Assembly (NCBI GenBank): GCA_905221605.1
Contig: CAJNDS010002634.1
Coordinates: 134,001 to 198,000 of the forward strand
Length of the DNA stretch: 64,000 nt
Direction: 5' to 3'
Source: Symbiodinium natans
Taxonomy: Eukaryota; Sar; Dinophyceae; Suessiales; Symbiodiniaceae
Positions 12,038 to 25,515 of this stretch are shown in pieces (position 1 is the stretch's first letter; the number at the start of each line of letters is the position of its first letter). A program made the position numbers and the translations under genes. The notes under the pieces are model-generated. The model saw only the letters and a program-made list of their open reading frames with translations, was not told the origin of the DNA and searched no databases.

Positions 12038-15000
12038 GGAAGACCAGAGCTGGGAGAATATTCTGCTAAACGCCGAACTTCTTTTGGAAGGACAACCAAG
12101 TGCTCAGTGCTCTTGTTAAATCAGACTCAGGCTGTAACCGGAGATCATGAGGCCTGGGAAAGGGGCCTTCTCAATGCCTGCAGCGAACCTCGAATGTTGA
12201 ATGTCAAAACTCCTAATCTCCCAAACCCTCTAGCCCAGAGCTCCAAAGTCATCGTCCAAGCTTTCATTGAGATCCAAAAGCACACCTGAAAAGGCCCCTT
12301 TCCCTTGATCTCCTTGGTGGGTTCGTGAAGAGCCTCATGGCCCATCCAGGCGAATGAGTTGTAGGACGCCCCGGGTTGCAGACGTCTAACCACCAGTTTA
12401 TGTGTTTGAAGCCCAGGGTCGGACCAAGAACAGGGATTGTATGAGCCGATGGCAACCGGTTGCACCAAAGCCTTGGAACCCCCCCCCCCCCCCCCCAAAA
12501 AAAAAAGAAAAATAACCTAAACGATGACACACGCACAAATCGGCATGTGCACCAAAAAGCCGCCTACACCGTAAACCCAAGGGGGCAGTTTCACACCTAC
12601 GCGACGTCGGCTTGGAATATCTCCACAAAAAGCTGGGTTGCTGTTGGAGCCTAAACTAAGTCGCCCACAAACAGAGCAACATCAGTGCCTACTATGTATC
12701 CATACCGTGATGGCTTCATTTAAGCTTCTCAACACCAACCCGGAATACTCTCAGAGCACCTCAGACGTCAGCACGTCAGTGGTCGCGGTGGCAGTTCCAG
12801 GGGTTCTTGGGGGGTTCGGGTTCACGGACGTTGATGCCCTGAAGCTCATCGGATTTGTTTCATTTTTTCCGGGCCGAAGAACTCGGAGCTCCTTGGCAAG
12901 GCTTTCGGACTGTCAGCTACACGCCCAACGGTCGTCTGGACTTGAGTGCCTGAGCCCGAACCCTGGGAAATAAGCCCAACAAAGCCGACTGCGATCGCGG
13001 ATGTGCCGATTTCCAATGGAGCAGGTGCATGCTTTTACTGCAGGGTGCCTTCATGGGTTCAGCCGAGGTCCCAAGGCCCCAGCAACCCAACTGAGCCCCA
13101 AAGTAGCAACCCTAGGGTTTAAGAGATCCCTTAACACAGCTTCGAGGGGTGTAAGGCGCACTGGAAGAACCCAGAAGGCTCCCGCAGAGTTCGGGCAAGC
13201 AGGCCCAAAGCAGCCTTTTTGTCGACGAGGCACCTGGGCCGTGTAAGCCACGAGCCCCCACAGAACCCTTGGAGCCTTCGGCTCCGGGCTCGCAACAGAA
13301 GGAGTGAAAAGACTCGCTTCGGCCCTTTCAACATCTTCGAGGGTTTAAAGGCATCCTTTGCAGTGATTAGGGTACGCATCTCTGAGCTTATGGAGGGCCA
13401 TGCTGATGCTTCCTGTGTCAACGCCTGGGCGCTTGAGCCTCGCTTTTTCGGGTTTGCTTTTTGCTTCTTGGATTGATGTGAAGGTTTGTCCGAGGTTGGG
13501 GCACGGTCTTGTCGAGGCTGTGCAGTTCGTGGTCATGAGTTGGGATGCCAGTGATTCTTTCGATCTCTTTACATGACGAAACAGTCCGAAAAAGGGATCA
13601 TCATCGGAGGGTACTATAATCCCGAAAAACGGACCGTTAGTATACAAGGGGGAACACCCCACGAGTCCCACTCCATTGCCAAGGCGGGGGTTCTGTGCGT
13701 GTCCAGCGTTTCAGGAATTCGCTTGCGGCACAGCTGTGGAGCTCTCGACAGCCCGAGGAATAGAAAATGTCTGCTCTGACCCAGGGACAAAGGGCCTCCA
13801 TCGGGTTTGTCACGGGTAGTCCGGATGCAAACGGGTGGATTTGGGTCAATTTGAGGTCCTGCAGGTCTGTGCGTTCTTTCTGGGTGCTGTCTTTAAAAGG
13901 TGTCTTGCACTCTTGAATTCCAGAACCTAGACCCCAAAAACCTTCAAACCCTCAAACCCACGCTCGCCTGATTGAACCCTATGTTCGGCAAGGGGCACCG
14001 GCTAATGTTGGTGCGGGGGGCTGAGGATACCGGTTAAGGGCAAAGCCTCTTGGAATGCCCCTCTGCATCCCCGTCTGCAAAGTCGGTGTGCAAAGCGCCT
14101 CCAAATTCCCAGGCCTAAGCCATAAGCTAAACCCTAAGCTCCAAACCCCTAAAATAAGAACACCCAAACCCCCAAACCCTCAACCCAAAAAACCTCTAAA
14201 CCCGAAACCCAAAACCCTGAAACCCTTCTGTTGTTGCCCTAAGGGGTGATATTCTTGAAGCTTCTTTCCGCCTCTGTCGGTTGCCTAAGCCCTCAACCCT
14301 TCTGTAGGCCGGCGGGAGCTCAGAGTACCCGGTTCGTCTGGGCTCCGCGGCGGTGGCGAAGCTACTCGAGTTGGAGGCTTTGGGGACTTGGAAGGGCTTT
14401 TAGTCTGCTTTCGGCCTTTAAGGTGTAACAGGGGCGTTAAACGGGGGAAAACAGGGGTCCCCCCCCCCCCCCAAAGTGGTTTTAGGCACCCGGACTTGGA
14501 TTTCAGGGTGCAGCGCACCTGGGGTGTAGAGCTTCCCTTGGGGGGCGGCTGCCCTGCGCAGGCAAAGAATCTGCGATCAGTGCCAGCCACAGCATGCTGA
14601 AGTCAAGCTTGTGCTGCAAAACAAATACTATCATATACTCGCAACGCAGGTCCTTGCAGAAGCATGCGCAAGCCAAGCATAGATAGCACAGGGGTTGGGG
14701 TTGGTTCGGATTGGGAAGCACTGGGGCTTGGGTTGAGCTCCACAGCTTCGAGTTTTCTTTCTGCGCAAGCTCACAGGGCCAGCCATTTCTGGGCTATAGT
14801 CTTGGCAGCTGACCAGAGATGTTGTCCATGTAAGTTTGATTGATGTTTTATTCCGGCGCGGTCGAAGAAAGCGAGACCCTCTTTCCAGCCGTTGGCTCAA
14901 CGCTTCATTCCCGCGATTCCATATCCGATACTACCTCCATACAATCAGATGCCCGGCTTCAAGTGTCCTTGTGAATCTGGAGGGGTGCATCCTGGAGGTT

Positions 15001-16440
15001 GGCAGGACTTGATTTGTTTGCAGAGGGGAAACGGACCGGGGTTGTTTGATCAGTTGGTGCGCGCAAAGGCTTGACGTTTTTTGATGGCACGTGGTCTGGC
15101 TGCTCTCCCCACCTAGGGCATGCTGTGAGCACTAGAGATTGCGAGCTCCCCTGGTGGGCCCAGGATACAGAACATCCATATATCATCTATCCTGCGACGT
15201 GGTGCCGGAACTGCGTTTATGGCTTCAGAGCTCTGCTGAAACCCTGCAGCCTATTCCAAACTCTTGGGGTGTTCCACGGTAGGGTTCCCAAGCTACGGAG
15301 GGGGGTCTTGGGAACCCTCATGTCCCAAGGCCTTCAAAGTAAACATGCTGGGAACCCGGCTGTGGGGCATTTCCTATTGAAGGCCCGAGAGGCCTCGACG
15401 TCCAAGAAGTGTTCGAACAAGTGCAACAGTCTTAGTCCCCCAAAGCTGACCGAACATATGTTCGAGAATGTGTTCCCGAAGGCCTGCAAGGGCCTACTTC
15501 AGAACCAAGATGGGTGTGTGGGCTCGCATTCACTGCACTACAGGGTTGAAATGGCCACAAGGGTTAAGGAAAAAGCGGGGCGATTGCAGAAGCCCAGATG
15601 CACAAAGCCATAAGAAGCCTGGGGATGAGGCAAAAGTAGGGCAGTTGCCTCGGCGTATTCTCGTGTTCATGCAGCACAAACCTCTTATCCCAGACCGTAA
15701 GGTTGAAGCCCGCTAGACCAAAGCAGCCTGAAACTAGGGTTTGCCTATGAGCCCAACGGGATTGTTGTAGGGTTGTAGGGTTATCCGCAGGCATGCCAAA
15801 GGATGGCGAGAAAGACATCACCCCAAGCACGCCGCCAAGTGCCTCGACTTTCTTCCGCGGATGAGGGGGGGGGTCTCCGCCCTGCACCCGAAAGCCCCAA
15901 GCGCTCAAACCCTAACGTCGACAGAACGCAACCCTAGCTTAGAGTCTTAGAGTGGAAACAGCTTCTAACCTTAAGCTCCATGAGCCTGTAAGTTGGCCCC
16001 GGGCTCTAGAAACGACGAGGCGGGCGCAGGGATCGTTGAAAAGCCAACAAAGGCCGACTCGTTTCTCCTTTCAGAGCCTTTTAGGGTTGAGGGACTTGGG
16101 GTTGTGGAGCCTCGTCTGGTCTCCCTTCATCCCAAGACTTCTCCTGAGACCCTACCTCTCCGTCCTTCTCTTGAAAAGTGACTCCTTGGGCAGCTCTCTA
16201 AATTTCTAAATTATGGACAAATTATGGTTCTTATGGGTAGCCTCGAGTTGGAGGCTCCAGACTTGTGTGGGAGCCCCCCCCAGCCGTCCCTTTGTTCAGG
16301 GAGCCCTGCGCCCCCGAAGGATCAATCTGCGGATAAGGGTACTTTGCGAAACAGGGGAGCCCTTTTATACCCCCCCAAATAGAACGGAATTCTTGAAAGG
16401 GACAACCCCCAAGAAATGTGCCCTTGACTTCGGAATGCAG
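12038..16440. other. Spacer between lipid kinase and ATPase HMA exons
   Basis: 4.4 kb with no recognisable gene. It may hold the missing 5' exons of the ATPase. Open frames at 12727-12973 and 15071-15613 match no family I know. It holds homopolymer C/A tracts (12480-12506, 14460-14472), a degenerate family B element at 13578-13660, and CCCTAAA-like words at 14110-14225. Confidence 0.4.
13578..13660. repeat. Family B inverted-repeat element, degenerate copy
   Basis: The left part reads aaacagtccg...aagggatca, the middle has ggagggtac, and the right part reads ggaccgttagtatac then ggggaacacccc. It matches the family B copies at 17848, 27431, 36041, 52301 and 59570. Confidence 0.65.
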
Positions 16441-17140
16441 GTATCTCCCGCCGCGCCGTACTGCGAGTGGATGGCATGACTTGCTCCAACTGCTCCTCAG
16501 CCGTGGAGAGGCAGGGACGGAGCCATCGTGCACCTGTCGTAATTCGCCCAGTGTAGCTGGCCATTCTGGAAGAAGCATGCCCAGCCCCAGGGCCCTGAAC
16601 GAGCTCGAATTCGTGGAGCGCTGCCAGGCGCGAGACTTCAAAGACCTGAAGGGTGCGGGAGCATTCTTCTCCGGAAGTGTGGGGGGATCAAAGCCCTGCC
16701 TTATAGGAGCCGAACATTTTGGGGGGAGGTTTTTTTAGGGTTCAACACAGAATCGGCGGAATCCCTAAACCCGATGGAGGTTGACCTGATCAACTCGCGC
16801 GCCTCCATCACCTACAGAGGGCACCAGAGCGGTCCTGACCACACCGTGCAGGAGATCTGTGCGACTTGGCGGAGGTTAGCTTTACGTTGGATGGGATAGG
16901 GTTTAGGGTTTAGGGTTTAGGGCTTAGGGCTTAGGGTTTAGGGTTTAGGGTTTAGGGTTTAGGGTTTAGGGTTTAGGGTTTAGGGTTTAGGGTTTAGGGT
17001 TTAGGGTGGGGGGGGGACTCTGGATTACCCTTCCGCCCTACAGAAATCTCTGACCCCTCGCCCGCAAGCCACCCGAAACAGTCACAGAAGCCGCAGAAGC
17101 CTGCTGAGGACGAGGTGGAGAGCATCGGCTTCGAGGCTTG
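16441..17140 (+). CDS. ATPase exons 1-4: first HMA metal-binding domain
   Basis: Four mini-exons build one heavy-metal-associated domain. 16441-16510 carries VLRVDGMTCSNCSSAVER with the CxxC copper site and a GC donor. 16591-16627 carries ALNELEFVERCQ with a GC donor. 16780-16851 carries VDLINSRASITYRG (second and third strands); it may end at a GA donor after CAG or run on to 16874. 17100-about 17137 carries EDEVESIGFEA, the usual domain end. The parts join in phase except for uncertainty at the third boundary. A TTTAGGG array follows the third exon directly. Confidence 0.82.
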
Positions 17141-20100
17141 TCGCTTCCTTCTGAGCCTCAAAGTGCACCAAAAGCCTTTGAGGGCTTAGGGCTTAGGGAA
17201 TCAGGGATCCTCCAGTAGGGTTGGCTGTGCGTACATCACGGTTGCGTCCGGCTGTGGAAAGTAGTTTGTGGCATGGGCATGGGCGTTTTGGCTTCTGCTT
17301 CGCCGTTGTTTGACACTGATGTCCGACGGGTTGGGGTTCAGGGTTCCAATAGCGTGCTGCAGCTCCCAGCTGATTAGGACAAGAGTCTGGGTCAAAAAAG
17401 AAGTCAGCATGGCTTGGCAGAGCCTGCAGAGAAGTAACAATGTAGGGGGTTGGTTCGGATAACCTCATGTAAAGTCAGTCGGCATCCTGAAATAACTCCT
17501 TAAGCCCTTCGCCATTTGTTCGTCACTCATATCGCAATTGCTACCCTGCAGCGTGGCTGGTCCGCTTGGCGGGTGACCCTAAACCCTAAACCCTAAACCC
17601 TAAACCCTAAACCCTAAACCCTAAACCCTAAACCCTAAACCCTAAACCCTAAACCCTAAACCCTGAACCCTGAACCCTGAACCCTAAACCCTAAACCCTA
17701 AACCCTAAATGGCTTAAGCCATCTACCTGTTTCGGAGGCGACGGTGCTGGAAGACTTCCAGGTCCTGGACTGCCACTGAGCTGAGGACTTGGCGTTAAGG
17801 GTTAAGGGTTTAGGGTTGAGGGTTTAGAGTTCAGGGTTTACGGTTTAGGGTGTTCCCCCCTTATACTTACAGTCCTTAATAGGGATTAGAGTACCTCCGA
17901 TTCTCATCCCCATTAAGGACTGTTCGTGTAAGGGGGAATGTTCCAAGGCTTCAGCTTAACTTAAAACGGAAAAGTAGTAGAAGAATGGAATCGCAGGAGT
18001 AGTGGAACAAGAGAAGTATCGAAGATTCGAATCATGTCATAGAATCACAGGTTCATGGAGTGGTTCTGATGTAGCGATAGAATGATAGAAAGATAGAATG
18101 ATGGAATGCTGGAATGATGGAATGATGGAATGATCGAATGATCGAACGGTGGAATGGTGGAATGATGGAATGTTGGAATGTTGGAATGATGGAATGATGG
18201 AATGATGGAATAATGGAACTGATGGCATGAAAGGCTGATGAATGATGGAGTGATGGCATGATATTGTAAGGATTAGTTGGTATAAATAAAGTCAGAATGA
18301 TATAGTCATATAGTTAGACAATGGTTTAATGATGTGGGGATACAATGGTAAAGTGGTAAATGGTATAATGATATAGCCTTGCAATCGTACAATGACATAC
18401 CAACATAACAGCACAGCAACACAACAACATAACAGTATAGCAAGAGGGTAATTTCGTAATGGAATGTTGATTTAAACACTAGACTAGCATACTACTGTAA
18501 ACATTTATTGGTACATCAGTATAATATGAACACGTAGCCATATTACAAGCTTACTGGTATAGTAGTGTAAGCAAAAAACTCATCAACCCTATACGCATTT
18601 TAAGAAGATTACATGGTGTTTTGGAATAAAGCATGACAGGGACATATAATCTCATAAGCGTCATATCATCAAAATGCCAATCTATCATAATACTTTAGTA
18701 TCATAGTATGATAACATGAATGGTAGAATGGTTGAACGACATCATAGTATGAAAGTAGCCTATTTTCAGAAATATCATACTCTATTCATTTCATAATATC
18801 ACAGTATCATAATATCATGGCAGAATAGTAGATAATACCCATGACATAGTAGCATAAAAATATCGTTGCACTGGTATTAAGCATACCATAATCCCACAAT
18901 ACCATAATTTGCCAATCTAGTATAGTTACATAATCGAGTAACATAAGAAAGGTAACACAACAACTTGCGAACCTACTAATGCAGTCGCACCATACAGTGA
19001 TGCAAGATGCCGCAAGAAACGCTTATATGACTGATACTAGTGTTTAACCACAGTATACTTTACGAGCACAACAACAAAATCTTAAAGCAACGTAAAAGTA
19101 TAATGATGTGATGAGAAAACCATACTTAATATTATTGCAAGGTTTTCAATCGAGGGCGGAATAGTACCAGTCCCGAGAAGATCGAGGTGGAGCAGCTTGG
19201 GTGTAGGAGGTTGTTTTCCGGATTCAGGATTCCAGATTTGAGGGCTGTTTTCAGGGCTGGAGGGCTGAAAGGGCTTAGCTTGGGAGAGTTTGGGTTTCGG
19301 GGCCCAATATCCCTCAAACCGGAGGAGACTTCATGGTCCGGGGCCCAGAGGCCTAAATGGGCCCTTGTCACCATCTGCAGGGGCGGAAGGCGTGTTTCAG
19401 GTGCCATGCCTCAGCTTGGGTTTGTAGAACTTCTGGACCACCCGAAAACATCTGCAACTGTGCTGAGTGCTGGACATCAGGCGAGGCGTCGCCGGGTGGG
19501 CGGATGTCCTTGGACCTGATCGTGTCCCAGGTGGGCAAGGAGAAAGGCCGGGCACTGCGCATGTGCCGCTAAAGCGCTGCATCGGCTTCGCGTTCGTGGG
19601 CCCGCCCCCTCCCCCCCTCCCCTCTCCATAAGCCCCTGATGGTCTTCAAGGATCCTTGGGCCGGTAGTCACATCCGAATGCTGAGCCCGGACGCAGTCCG
19701 AACCTTAAGCCCAGGAGGTTCCGAGGTCCCCCCCTAAACCAAGGCTGCGGACCCCAAGAAGCCCCTCCTACCCCCAACGCGCGCGGCAAAATTCCGAGGA
19801 GGACAAACCTCAGCAGCAGATGTGCTACAGAGGCCGGGTTTTGTGTGTGTGTGTGTGTCCTTGTTTACCCTCTCCCCACATCTTCTGCGACGGAGCCGTG
19901 CACTTTCCGGTGCACACGTTTCAGCGCTTTGTCGGGTCCCAAGACCCCCACAAAGGCAATTACTGTGCATATAGCTCCTGTAGGTCGCAGCTACTTATGG
20001 TGGCTCGTTGTAGCGTTGCAGGAAGGTGTTGGCATGGGTATCCCCGCAACCTTAGATCTACGAACTTGGGGTGATCTTTAGGTTTGCTTGGCTCTTGGCT

Positions 20101-22437
20101 GCTTCGAACCCACCCCAGAAAAGGACGTGCACCGGCGTACCGAGATCTTGGAACGACAGTGGGCTTAGGGAGCTTAGCCGGCTGAGGCGGAGCACCTAGA
20201 GAGGGTTTAGAGCCACAGCTGCAACCCCCAACCCTGGCGGCCGACTGATGTTGTGTGATGTTGTGTGGCGAGGCTGCCAGGGGTCCTCGAGTGCGTGCCA
20301 GGCAGCGCTGGGCATGTCGGCATGGGGTTGTGTGTGGCACGCCAGATCCCCCCCCCCACACGTTTGTGGCTGCGTTCTGAATACAGGACCCCCTCCTGGC
20401 CTCTTCAACCCAGGCCAGCACCCCCCAACCCGAAACCTCAAAAACCCCCATGCCTTTGCAGAGTTGAGCGCGGGCGTGGGTTGTATACAGTTGCATTCTT
20501 CATTGCAGCCACAAGTTGTGCCTTGGTACCTGAAACCCTGTCTGGGGTGCCCAAGCTTCAGGATTTGTGTTGGCGTATTTTGTAGGGAAGGTTGGGATTT
20601 CGCAGGTTTTGTTGGAAGGCTGACCCCTAAACTAAACCCTAAAGCCCTAAACCCTACACCCTCAACCCTACACCCTCAACCCTCAACCCTAAACCCTACA
20701 CCCTCAACCCTCAACCCTAAACCCTACACCCTCAACCCTCAACCCTAAACCCTGAACCCTGAACCCCAAACCCTAAACCCCAGACCCTACACGAGGGGGC
20801 CATCCGCAGGCTCTGACAAGCGTCTGCGGGTGGCCTTCGACCCGTCTCAGGTTGGCCCAGGTTTTTTTTTGGGGGGTTTTTTTGCAAAGATTAGAAAGGC
20901 TGTTTAGGCTCTATTTTGAAGGGATTTGTTTTTTTTTGGGGGGGGGGGGGGTAGAGTTCTTTCGGGGCTTTTAGAGTTCAGGCCTCTAGGGGTGTAGGGT
21001 TTGGGGTTTCGTGGTTGAGAGCTTTAGAGTTTTGGCTGCGGTTTGCAGGCTTTGCGTCCTGACTGGTGCATGTCTGCGGTGTGTCAAAGGGGATGCAATC
21101 CCTGATTCCGGAACCTGACAAGGAAACCGGTCGGAGACTTCGCTTTGCACCCTGAAGCCAAGACTCGAGAACCCCAAGCGCTACTCAGACCCCACCCACG
21201 CCCGAACGGCCAAACCCCAAAGCCCGACATTCCAGCGAGAATGTTTTTGTGGAAAAAATGTTTGGCGGGAGACGGCAAGTGGAGACGATCCCCGTATTCA
21301 CCTAAGCCCTAATAAAACCCCAAAACCTCAACTCTATACCCCAGTTTCACCTAAACCCGGATAAAACCCTAACACCTAAACCCTATACCCCAATTTCACC
21401 TAAAGCCTAAGAAATCTCCAAGACCTAAACCCTACACCGATACCCCAATAGTACGTAAACCCTAATCAAACCCTCGTACCCCTGAAACCTTGGCCAAGGT
21501 CGGAGCTCGGGACCTGCTCGGGCAGCTGCTGCTTGCCTTCTACCTTAGAGAGCTCCCTGCCCTCTGCATCCTACCCTGCAGTATGTAGTATGTAAAAGCA
21601 TCGTATATAAATAAGTAAATAACGCAATATATCTGTATGTATATACATACATACATATATATATATATATATCATTTCAAAAGTTGGAACCAGGGGCCCT
21701 TAGCATGGTCCCTTACCCTTGTTGAGAGTGATCCGAAGTATGGGCCCTTATTACGTAGAGTGTATATCAGGGTCATATAACGGGGCCCAAACTTAAAGCC
21801 CATACTCGGAATGTTAGAATACATATACATGCACAAACACACGTATATATACATAAAATATGTAAGTATGTATAATGCCATGTTATATCCGAAGATATGT
21901 ATGTAGTGTTATGCACTTAATTGTGTTACGGTTGCGGGCCAGCCCATCCAACTGGGTACCAGTAGGGTTTAGGGCAAATTCCATGGCAGCTTGAGGCACC
22001 TAAGAGAGCCCTCCGGCAAAAGGGTTTAGAAGAACCCTAAACCCTAAACCCTAAACCCTATTGCTTTGTACTATTCAAAGCCTTAGGAGAAGCCCCGGCA
22101 GGTTCTAAGTATTTAGGGGGGCTAAGGGTTTCAGGAGCACTCGGGGCTTCAGTGTCGGCTGGAGGCTTGGGGGCGCGGGGCCTTTAGGATGGAAAAGAAG
22201 CGTCGAGCAGCAACTCGAGGGTGCTTGAGCACAGCCTTCGAGAGTACCTGAACACGGTTGCGAGTTTCTTAGGAGTCGCTTAGGGCCCCAAGCCATCAGC
22301 CCTGAACCTGACAGGGTGCTGTTTTCACCGGCAGCAAGACAAGGCGCAAGTCGATCCAGGTCTCTCCACCCCGCCTCCCACAACCAAGACCGCATCGTAC
22401 CGGAGCTTGTCTTCCTCGATATACTTGCTCTAAACCC

Positions 22438-22471
<34 letters not shown>

Positions 22472-25400
22472 AATAACTACCTGAACAGGCAATCCTGGCA
22501 CGTTCCGGACTCCCCCCCCCCTTTTCTGCAATTCCTAAAACTGCCTGGGCCTGCTTGGAACCCCTTTTCTGCAACTTGGGACCTTCCTGGACACGCTTCC
22601 TTGGAACCCCTCAACCCTTGGACACAGGAAGCAGGCTGGAAGCAGGCAATTGAATGAAGTTTAGGCTTAAACCCAAAAGGAATGGGTGAGGGTGGTTTTG
22701 CCGCCTGAGACGGCGTGGGGTGTTCGGCAAGCCTCCACAATCGGGCTGGCTGCTCTTCGCGTTTCACGACGCTGTCGAGGCTAATATGCATCCCAACCTT
22801 CACAGCTTCTGAGCCACATTGCAGCAAACTTTGAACCCTAAACCTGAACTCCTAAACCCCAAGCTGAACTGCTGAGTCTCTCTTCCGATTTGGAGAGTAG
22901 TGCTTTATCTGCAACCTCCTACTGTAGGGGTACGATGCTGGCCTCCTGCAACATTGCCCGAACAAACTTTTCTGTTTTCTTGCAACGTGGCCAGAGTGTC
23001 AGCCAGGCGGGTGGCAAAAGAAACGAACCTACTCCCTAAACCTAAACCCAAACCTAAACCCAAACCTAAACCTAAACCTACACCTAAACCTAAACCCCAA
23101 AAGACCGGGGAATGCTTTCCATGGGATCTGGAGCTTTGCCCGCTGACTAACCTGCTGCCTGCATTCCCAAGCTTCCATTTAAACAGGCAGGCATGACACG
23201 CATTGATTTATGTATACGTATAGGAGAGCACACATATATATATATATGCATATGCATGCACTTAAATAATAAGTAAAGGAATGACTGAACAACACTGCGT
23301 CTTCTGCACGTATGGACATATGTATATGGGCATCTATTTGTGTTTAAGCTTATGCTTGTATCTATATTCAGATCTGAACAGCCACACATGAAACAATGGA
23401 TAAATGCAGTTTGTCGGGTTTTTGCAACAGCAGCAACTTGCAACCATGCAGTCCCACAGGCGCAGAAAACTAAGCCAAAACTCTCCAAGAAGGCCAAACT
23501 CCTTGTAGGTGCCGGGTTGGGGACCTCTTCGCAGCGCCATGCGGCGCCTGCGACACTTGCAGCAGTCTTCGCTGCGAATCACCGCTCCCGTCTTCCTGGT
23601 GCTCTGGTGCTTGCACTCCTTGCACTCATGGACCAGTGCGGCGCAGGTGCCAACTGCCCCAGTCAGAATGGACCGCTTTCCAACAAGGCCGAGATACCAC
23701 CTGGCTGGTCGCCAGCCTCGGTACTATCAGCAGGAGGCGGTGGACCTGTTTTTCGAGTCTGCGAAAAGCATCCGAAGAGAGAAGGATAGGCCCATGCGAC
23801 TACAGCTTGTAGGAGGATCAGGCAAGACTGCCATCTACATCATGATTGCCCAGCAGACCTTGCGCAAAAACCCGGCAGCGCGCATCGTCATCTTCGTTCC
23901 CTGGCGGGCTCTGGCTGAGCAAACCTATCATGCGCTCTCCGAGTGCAACCTTAAGACCTGTGTGCTGGGTGATGGCTGCGCAAGCATAGACAGGTCGGCG
24001 TCTGTTGTTGTTTGCGTGTACAACAGCGCCCATCGCCTCTCCGGGCAGCGCTTTGCCGTCAAGCTGATTGACGAGGCGCACCACGTCGAGAGCCGGGGAT
24101 GGTTCACCCACATCATGCGACACCATGCTTCCCCGGCAATCAAAAAGCAGCTTCGTTTGGTCGTTTTTGTCTTCAAGAGGCAACAGATGCCCCAAGCAGC
24201 AATCGCACAGTTGAGTAGCAGGCGTCGTGCCCAGATCCGAACCCCAAGGCATCCCCTTGAAATCCTCAAGTTGCCCTCATGGCCCGCAAAAAAAGGCCCC
24301 GGCAAAACCGAGGTGCAAGGAGACTTGGAAGCTGACTTCTCGGCAACCTTTCGGGCATCTGAGGCAGAATCATGGAGGGTGGAGGGTTGAGGGTGGGGGG
24401 GGGGGAGTTGCACACATGAAGCCGAACTGTTGAACTTCCTCATCGGTGCCAGGGCTTCTGTGGCCGAAGTGTATAGTGGGCCAATGCCAGGTGGACTACC
24501 TCTACAGTTTCGAGAAGGCCGTGGCGGACGGATACCTCTGTGATCTGCAGTGCTTTATGGTGCCCGTGGTGGTCCAGTCCCAAATCGAGGAGTTCGAAAA
24601 ACTGGGGGACATCATCCAACAGAAGGAGGTGGGCGGGCGTTTGCATGACCCTAGGGCTTCTAGGGGCCGGGTGGATGCTCGTGATCTGCCTGGCGCGAAG
24701 AACTTGCGCAGACACAGGTTGGTGTGTACTTGGCGAGGGCAGTGGTGTGTGTTGAGCTAGGGTAGTCTGCAAGCACAGAAGCAGGCGGAGTTGTTCCCTG
24801 CGCTCATCCTCTTCAACCGGATCGAGCATGCAACAAGATTCTCAGAGCATCTCAACTCGCGTGGCATCCCGACCGATGTGGTGAGCCACAAGGACCCATG
24901 GGGTAAGGGATCCGCTTACTGAGTGGACCCCAAAAATCACACCTCCATTCACTCGCCCAATGTCACCCAGTCAGTTCAAGACGTGGATTCTCAAAAAGCA
25001 GTTTCGGGGTGGGCGTGGGCACCGAAAAGATGTAATGTAGTCCTCTGAGAGACGCATGGCTTCGTGCATGATAGATGTGATGTCATCGGCGTGCTGGGAT
25101 GTACTATCCCACAAGAGTGATGCCATACTTGATCTTGAACATATCTATCGTCTTTTTGTCAGTTCTCGGAAAACCGAAGCCGTGCCATGATAGCCACAAA
25201 CCCTAACCTTAAATCCTAAACCCCAATCCATGATAACTTCTGGGACCCCTAAACCCTAAACTCTAAACCCCAAACCCGAAACCCGAAACCCTAAACCCGA
25301 AGCCTCAGGACGTGAAGAAGACGAGGGCCGAGCACCGCAGGGCCCTGGAGAATGGAGAGGTAAAGGCTCTGTGCACGGCCCGGGGCTTGCAAAGTCACAT

Positions 25401-25484
25401 GGGGGGAAACCTTGCATGTATGCATGTATAGATGTATAGTGCAATACAATATGTAATAAGATTCATAACGCAATACAAAATGTA

Positions 25485-25515
<31 letters not shown>

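Noticed and set aside
14881-14900. ccgttggctcaacg resembling part of the spliced leader
   Set aside because: Only the short ttggctcaa core matches and no gene follows.
15071-15613. 180-codon open frame on the plus strand
   Set aside because: No motif, Cys/Pro/Gly-poor domain signals and no flanking splice or start context. Long open frames are common by chance at this GC content.
18037-18259. Reverse-strand His/Ser/Ile/Pro repeat protein
   Set aside because: Produced by the GATGGAAT minisatellite.
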